31,459 nucleotides of DNA from JAYUZR01 sp043751595. Its GTDB lineage: Bacteria; Patescibacteriota; UBA1384; CAILIB01. Positions 27,540-31,459 of the stretch are shown in pieces. The notes below the pieces were generated by a model that worked only from the letters and a program-made list of their open reading frames with translations, had not been told where the DNA came from and searched no databases. Each line of letters opens with the position of its first letter. Within the stretch, counting starts at the first letter, position 1. The stretch is from NCBI GenBank assembly GCA_043751595.1, contig JAYUZR010000028.1, forward strand, positions 1 through 31,459, given 5' to 3'. The translations under genes were made by a program, and so were the position numbers.

Positions 27540-29002
27540 TAGACCGCTCCCTCTGCCTTACCAATAATCGCCTTTACCATGTAGATGCCAGTGCGGGCGG
27601 TAATACTAAGATCCAGCCACAGGCTCCAGTGCTCGATGTAGTGCATATCGAGGCGGACGCGCTCTTCGTAACTTACATCACTACGGCCACTCACCTGCCA
27701 AAGGCCAGTCAGACCAGGACGAACCGCAAACAGGGCTTTATCGCGCTCACCGTAATGATGGCGTTCTTTTTCTAGGATAGGACGAGGACCCACCAAACTA
27801 AGCTGACCGGTAAGGACGTTCACAAACTGAGGCAACTCATCCAGGCTAGTTGCGCGCAAGAACCTGCCGATAGGGCTCACGCGAGGGTCTTTACGTAGTT
27901 TTTGGGTGGCATCCCACTCTTTTTTTGCTTCTGGATGTTCTTCTAGGTACTGCTTAAGAAACGCTAGACCACCGGCTTCGTCGCTGCGATTGGCGTACAT
28001 CGTGCGGAACTTCCAGACCTCGATTGGCTCTTGGTTTTTACCCAGGCGGCGGTGCTTAAAAATAATAGGCCCGGGTGAAGTAAACTTCATCATTATATAA
28101 ATAATGAGATAGAGCGGACTAAACAAAATGAGTAGTAGGGACGAAGCAATAATATCGTAGGTGCGCTTAAGCACCACTCCCCATCCCTCCAAAGGAGTTG
28201 GTCGAACAAAGACAAGCGGCAGAGTGGCCACTTCTTCTACCGCAAACACCGCTGGCAAATTAGTGAGGAATGGCGGCAAGAGCGCGTACTCTACGTGGCA
28301 CTCGAGCGAGGCATTACGCAGCTCGGCCAGATGGTCGTGCATAATATGGTCGCCACAGACCAAGAGAATATCAGGGCGATTAGGTGCAGTTGCCTCTCGC
28401 AGGGCTTGAGCCGCCTTCTCGGCATCATCGTACGAGGCAATCACCTGGTGGGTTGGTGCAGGTTGGGCGGTAAGCTTTGCCAGCACTTCTTTTTGCTCCC
28501 GCTTGGTACCCACTAGCCAGACTCGGTATACGCCAACACCCGCACGCCGCAGCGAGCGCATAGTAGCGGCCATAATGATCCGGACAATAAGCATGCCAAC
28601 AATGGCAAAGCCCCAACTAAGGACAATGCTTGAGCGGGGCAGGAAGAAAGAGCCTTTAAGCAAAAAAAGCAGAACAACCAACATCTCCGCAAAAGAAACC
28701 GCCACGATAACCTGGAATATCTTCTGGAACCAGCTAATGCCTCGACGAACGGTGTATATGCCGGTAATGGCCGCCGCCAGCACCATGAGCGGCACGATCA
28801 TGTTTACGTAGTGTAGGTAATGCGCCTGAGAAACGAGATCGACTCCGGTGTAGTTAATACGCTCGGCAATTCCCCCCAAATCTTGGGGAGAAGGCAGCTG
28901 ATACGTATCGCGCACCGCGTATGCCAAATAAAAAGCTCCGTAGAGCATCAGGTAATCCAGCGGGATTTGAATAGCCGTCGCGAGAAGCTGACTTCTTTTC
29001 AT
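27539..29002 (-). CDS. Polyprenyl-phosphate sugar-1-phosphate transferase (WcaJ/ExoY-like)
   Basis: 487 aa. Four to five hydrophobic segments in the first 150 residues and a Rossmann-like middle (CoA-binding-like) domain precede the catalytic C-terminal domain. That begins KRTYDIIASSLLLILFSP, then SPGPIIFKHRRLGKN, VWKFRTMYANRSDE, ATSLDELPQFVNVLTGQLSLVGPRP and RPGLTGLWQVSGRS, all signatures of the bacterial sugar transferase family. It transfers a sugar phosphate such as Glc-1-P or Gal-1-P to undecaprenyl phosphate. First gene of the envelope operon, which also has a WecA-type enzyme, so two different lipid-linked starts may be used. Confidence 0.95.
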   Translation of the reverse strand: MKRSQLLATAIQIPLDYLMLYGAFYLAYAVRDTYQLPSPQDLGGIAERINYTGVDLVSQAHYLHYVNMIVPLMVLAAAITGIYTVRRGISWFQKIFQVIVAVSFAEMLVVLLFLLKGSFFLPRSSIVLSWGFAIVGMLIVRIIMAATMRSLRRAGVGVYRVWLVGTKREQKEVLAKLTAQPAPTHQVIASYDDAEKAAQALREATAPNRPDILLVCGDHIMHDHLAELRNASLECHVEYALLPPFLTNLPAVFAVEEVATLPLVFVRPTPLEGWGVVLKRTYDIIASSLLLILFSPLYLIIYIMMKFTSPGPIIFKHRRLGKNQEPIEVWKFRTMYANRSDEAGGLAFLKQYLEEHPEAKKEWDATQKLRKDPRVSPIGRFLRATSLDELPQFVNVLTGQLSLVGPRPILEKERHHYGERDKALFAVRPGLTGLWQVSGRSDVSYEERVRLDMHYIEHWSLWLDLSITARTGIYMVKAIIGKAEGAV

Positions 29003-29034
29003 AGTCCTTTAAGGGTAGCTGAATTTGGTAAATT

Positions 29035-29043
29035 GTGGTATAG
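29035..29043 (+). promoter_or_regulatory. Extended -10 promoter of the 121-aa gene
   Basis: TGG-TATAGG at 29035-29043, 22 nt before ATG 29065. An AAAAGGAG Shine-Dalgarno lies in between. Confidence 0.5.
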
Positions 29044-29064
29044 GGAACAAAAGGAGAATGTACC

Positions 29065-29430
29065 ATGGCAGTACTCGACAACTTACCGCTGAGGATCCAG
29101 CTAAAAGCAAGACAGCCCCCCAAGCTCAACCACAATGATCTAGCAGACCTATTTGGGTGCAGCACGCTCACCCTCGGGTTGTTTCTGGATGGGTCAAGGA
29201 AATTCAACGAACTGCGACCACGGGTTCAGGAGAACATCCTTGGATTTTTGGGCGATAGTCCGGAAGTCACTGAGGAGGATCTCTACCGAACGAGGCTCAT
29301 TTGGGAGCTGGGCGATCTGATCTCCGAGGGGGAGATATTGCCCCTTCTGAAGTTCTTCGGAGCACTCTCATTCGCACCGAGCAGGGAGCTCTGCCTCCAC
29401 TTCCTGGAGGAGTTCCGAAGCAGTCAATAG
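29065..29430 (+). CDS. Small unknown protein with possible helix-turn-helix
   Basis: 121 aa, with a clear AAAAGGAG ribosome-binding site 9 nt before the ATG. Residues about 21-46 (LNHNDLADLFGCSTLTLGLF) have the spacing of an XRE-like helix-turn-helix, with the conserved hydrophobic and Gly positions, but no full family match. The C-terminal half is helical and acidic (EEDLYRTRLIWELGDL). It could be a DNA-binding regulator or an adaptor. It has its own extended -10 promoter and a palindromic terminator, so it is monocistronic and transcribed divergently from the envelope operon. Confidence 0.75.
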   Translation: MAVLDNLPLRIQLKARQPPKLNHNDLADLFGCSTLTLGLFLDGSRKFNELRPRVQENILGFLGDSPEVTEEDLYRTRLIWELGDLISEGEILPLLKFFGALSFAPSRELCLHFLEEFRSSQ

Positions 29431-29432
29431 AC

Positions 29433-29462
29433 GAAAAGCCCGGCAGCGCTGCCGGGCTTTTC
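29433..29462. terminator. Perfect 30-bp palindromic terminator
   Basis: 29433-29447 and 29448-29462 are perfect complements with GC-rich centre and A4/T4 ends. It serves the plus gene ending at 29430 and the convergent M16 protease gene ending at 29470. Confidence 0.92.
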
Positions 29463-29469
29463 TCATTCC

Positions 29470-30732
29470 CTAGATCAGCATTTTCTCCAGCACATCAGCC
29501 TTATCGTAGGGCCCCACCACCGCTAGTCGCATTGCCCCTGGCACAAACAACTCCTTAGCCACTTCGTGCACATCCTCTTCAGTCACGGCCGCAATCTTCT
29601 CTAAGAACTCATCAATCGGTTCAAGCTTATTCTCTAGGAGTAGCTGCATTCCGTAGAGTTCGGCCACACGCTCGCCATCTTCCATTCCAAGCTTAGTATG
29701 ACCAAGTAAGAATTGCTTGGCGCGAGTAAGCTCCTCTTCGGCCACGGGGCGGGTAATCATCCCCCTGCATTCTTCAACAATGGCCGTAACTGCCTGCTCG
29801 AGGCGGTTATTATCTACGCCTGCCGTACACACCAACATGCCAAGATCAGTATAGCTATCTGGACTGGAGCGCACGTAGTAACAAAGCCCCTGCTCCTCGC
29901 GCACCTCAGTAAATAGGCGAGAACTCATGTTTCCGCCCAAAATGGTGTTCATTACCCTGTAAGCTGCGCGCTTAGGGTGCCCAATTGGGTAGGAAGGCAC
30001 AGCAATTTGTAGGTGGCTTTGTTCCGCTGGTTTAGTAAGGAGCGAGACTCGCCCCTCTTCCCAAGCACCGGGTAACGGAGTAATTGCTTCGCCGGCTGGC
30101 AGTGAGGAGAAAAACTCTTCGGCCAAGGGAATCGATTGCTCGGGTGCAATAGCGCCGGCCATCACCAAGACGCAAGCACCACCGTGATAAAACTCGTCGC
30201 GATACTTAAGGAAGTCTTCGCGGGTAAAACCCATCACGCTTTCTTTAGTACCAATAATTGGACGGCCAAGCGGCGTATCTCCCAAACAAAGATCGGAAAG
30301 CACCTGCCCAACCTTATGCATCGGCATGTCCTCGTACATGTTGATTTCTTCAACGATCACCCCCTTTTCTTTCTCCAGCTCTTCTTCTGGAAAGTTGGCA
30401 CGCAAGACCATATCGGATAATACAGAAGCACCAAGGCGCAGATGCTCTACCGCGGTACGGGTGTAAAAACCGGTGTACTCCTGACTAGTATAGGCATTAA
30501 ACTCTCCCCCGACGCCATCTAGCGCATGAGTAATAGCCCGGTAGGAAGGAAAATCTCGCCCACCCTTAAACACCATGTGCTCGGTAAAGTGAGCTAAGCC
30601 GCGCTGGGCATCAGACTCAAACCGAGAACCCACTCGCATAAGGACAAGGGTAGTTACTGCGCTGGTGGCTGGCGAGGAAACGGTGAGCAAGCGGACGCCG
30701 TTTGAGAGAGTATGGAGATGAAGTTGATGCAT
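29470..30732 (-). CDS. M16-family zinc metalloprotease
   Basis: 420 aa from ATG 30732, matching mitochondrial-processing-peptidase-like bacterial proteases. The inverted zinc motif HFTEH (H48, E51, H52) is followed by MVFKG, and by the distal Glu in VIVEEINMYEDMP about 75 residues later. The second half-domain has ANMSSRLF-like GGNMSSRLFTEVREEQGLCYYV, the R/Y substrate-binding motif of the family. It probably degrades peptides in the cytoplasm or at the membrane. An in-frame ATG at 30807 is less likely because it overlaps the divergent gene; TATTTT ends 5 nt before ATG 30732. Confidence 0.93.
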   Translation of the reverse strand: MHQLHLHTLSNGVRLLTVSSPATSAVTTLVLMRVGSRFESDAQRGLAHFTEHMVFKGGRDFPSYRAITHALDGVGGEFNAYTSQEYTGFYTRTAVEHLRLGASVLSDMVLRANFPEEELEKEKGVIVEEINMYEDMPMHKVGQVLSDLCLGDTPLGRPIIGTKESVMGFTREDFLKYRDEFYHGGACVLVMAGAIAPEQSIPLAEEFFSSLPAGEAITPLPGAWEEGRVSLLTKPAEQSHLQIAVPSYPIGHPKRAAYRVMNTILGGNMSSRLFTEVREEQGLCYYVRSSPDSYTDLGMLVCTAGVDNNRLEQAVTAIVEECRGMITRPVAEEELTRAKQFLLGHTKLGMEDGERVAELYGMQLLLENKLEPIDEFLEKIAAVTEEDVHEVAKELFVPGAMRLAVVGPYDKADVLEKMLI

Positions 30733-30737
30733 GCGAG

Positions 30738-30743
30738 AAAATA
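30738..30743 (-). promoter_or_regulatory. Possible leaderless -10 of the M16 protease gene
   Basis: Minus strand TATTTT, five bases before ATG 30732; no Shine-Dalgarno is present. -35 not recognisable. Confidence 0.25.
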
Positions 30744-30805
30744 AAAAACAGGATTGAGGAGCGCTAAGCACTAGCCTATCAGAATCAGAAAGAGATATGC
30801 TACTC

Positions 30806-31189
30806 ATGACCTTACCTCAACTAACCCCGACCATGCTCCAGGTAGACCTCGACCACATTCTGAGTAGCGATAATGCGGCGGCGCATATTCTTGATCTTTT
30901 TACCCATGTTTCGCAGCAAAAAGAGCGCTACGCCATTACCGTAGGTGGCGTTCCTTCGGTGGTAATTATCCCGATTGAAGAGGCGGAGAATCTACCCGTT
31001 AGCGGCATGGCTTTTCCGGTAGTAGAAGAGCCGGTTATTGGCCAGCCGCTGGCGGCAGATTTTGTTACGCCCGCCGCTGAAGTGGTCGCCACGCCAGAGC
31101 CAGCCGTCGTTCCCACCCCTGAGCTCACTATGAGCGATCTTCCCGCCCTGCCCCAACTTCCCGATATGCCACTTGATACCACCCCATGA
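30806..31189 (+). CDS. Phd/YefM-like antitoxin-fold protein with a Pro/Val-rich tail
   Basis: 127 aa from ATG 30806. Residues about 13-64 follow the Phd/YefM antitoxin fold: DLDHILSSDNAAAHILDLFTHVSQQKERYAIT, then VGGVPSVVIIPIEEAENL. No toxin gene is next to it; the C-terminus, where antitoxins wrap their toxin, is instead a Pro-, Val- and Ala-rich stretch ending DMPLDTTP. The stop overlaps the gpmA start (ATGA), so it is translated with a glycolytic gene. It may be a DNA-binding regulator rather than an antitoxin. Confidence 0.65.
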   Translation: MTLPQLTPTMLQVDLDHILSSDNAAAHILDLFTHVSQQKERYAITVGGVPSVVIIPIEEAENLPVSGMAFPVVEEPVIGQPLAADFVTPAAEVVATPEPAVVPTPELTMSDLPALPQLPDMPLDTTP

Positions 31190-31459
31190 CCCGAATCGTC
31201 CTACTGCGTCACGGCGAAAGTGAGTGGAATCGCGAGAATCTGTTTACCGGTTGGACCGATGTTGATCTGGATGATACCGGCAGAGAACAGGCGCGCAAAG
31301 CTGGCCAACTTCTTAAAAAAGAAGGGTTTCATTTTGATGCCGCCTTTACCTCAGATCTTAAGCGCGCCATTCACACTCTTTGGTTAGTATTAGATGAGCT
31401 AGACCAGGACTGGATTCCCGAGCATAAATCTTGGCGCCTTAACGAGCGTCACTACGGCG
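31186..31459 (+). CDS. gpmA: 2,3-bisphosphoglycerate-dependent phosphoglycerate mutase (5' part, cut by the window end)
   Basis: The first 91 residues are visible. LLRHGESEWN holds the phospho-accepting His of the phosphoglycerate mutase family. FTGWTDVDL, TSDLKRAIHTLW and LNERHYG are specific to the dPGM (GpmA) type. It interconverts 3- and 2-phosphoglycerate. The ATG overlaps the stop of the Phd-like gene by ATGA. The gene continues past base 31459. Confidence 0.95.
   Translation, partial: MTRIVLLRHGESEWNRENLFTGWTDVDLDDTGREQARKAGQLLKKEGFHFDAAFTSDLKRAIHTLWLVLDELDQDWIPEHKSWRLNERHYG

Overview
The window looks like a chromosomal segment of a small-genome bacterium, most likely a Patescibacteria/CPR lineage. 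This is inferred from gene content, not proven. Pointers are two membrane-anchored surface proteins with a degenerate M23-like core, a Trm11-like methyltransferase, an L19 with a long acidic tail, the absence of rplU next to rpmA, and several genes with little or no 5' leader. UGA is used as a normal stop (for example at 13239, 16036 and 31187), which argues against the UGA-recoding Gracilibacteria.

Layout. 34-3542: two paralogous membrane-anchored proteins flank a DsbA-like thiol oxidoreductase. 3588-4160: a DHFR/RibD-like reductase. 4312-9094: an AT-richer accessory block with a compact minus-strand operon (class I aminotransferase, DcsG-like ATP-grasp, Nudix hydrolase, second ATP-grasp) and a divergent second nucleoside diphosphate kinase behind a near-consensus promoter. 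9094-9661: a tRNA-Gln(CTG) gene surrounded by partial copies of its own 5' and 3' ends, each 3' copy followed by an intrinsic hairpin terminator and fronted by a structured element. 9662-14447: a long minus-strand operon running rpmA, rplS, yraN, gltX, alpha/beta hydrolase, yggU and two paralogous unknown genes. 14706-17367: a GT4 glycosyltransferase, an alpha/alpha-barrel glycosidase-like partner, a small lipoyl-domain-like protein and a possible 46-aa membrane peptide. 17541-19342: a CYTH protein and a Trm11-like methyltransferase. 19341-23643: dnaE and an unknown gene, followed by a highly structured 3' region. 23821-29002: an envelope polysaccharide operon (sugar transferase, GT4, Ndk, WecA/MraY-like transferase, receiver protein, PH-domain membrane protein). 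29065-31459: a small unknown gene, an M16 protease, a Phd/YefM-like protein and the start of gpmA.

How it works together. Most of the window is translation, replication and envelope housekeeping. The least ordinary parts are the 4.3-9.1 kb biosynthetic block, whose enzymes (amino-group transfer, two ATP-dependent carboxylate ligations, phosphate-bond hydrolysis) could build an amino-acid-derived small molecule, and the tRNA-Gln locus next to it with its CCA-ended tRNA-like repeats. The two may be linked: imperfect direct repeats at 4219-4242 and 9226-9249 bracket the accessory block, and one of them lies in the tRNA-derived repeat region. All function calls come from reading motifs by eye; no database search was possible.
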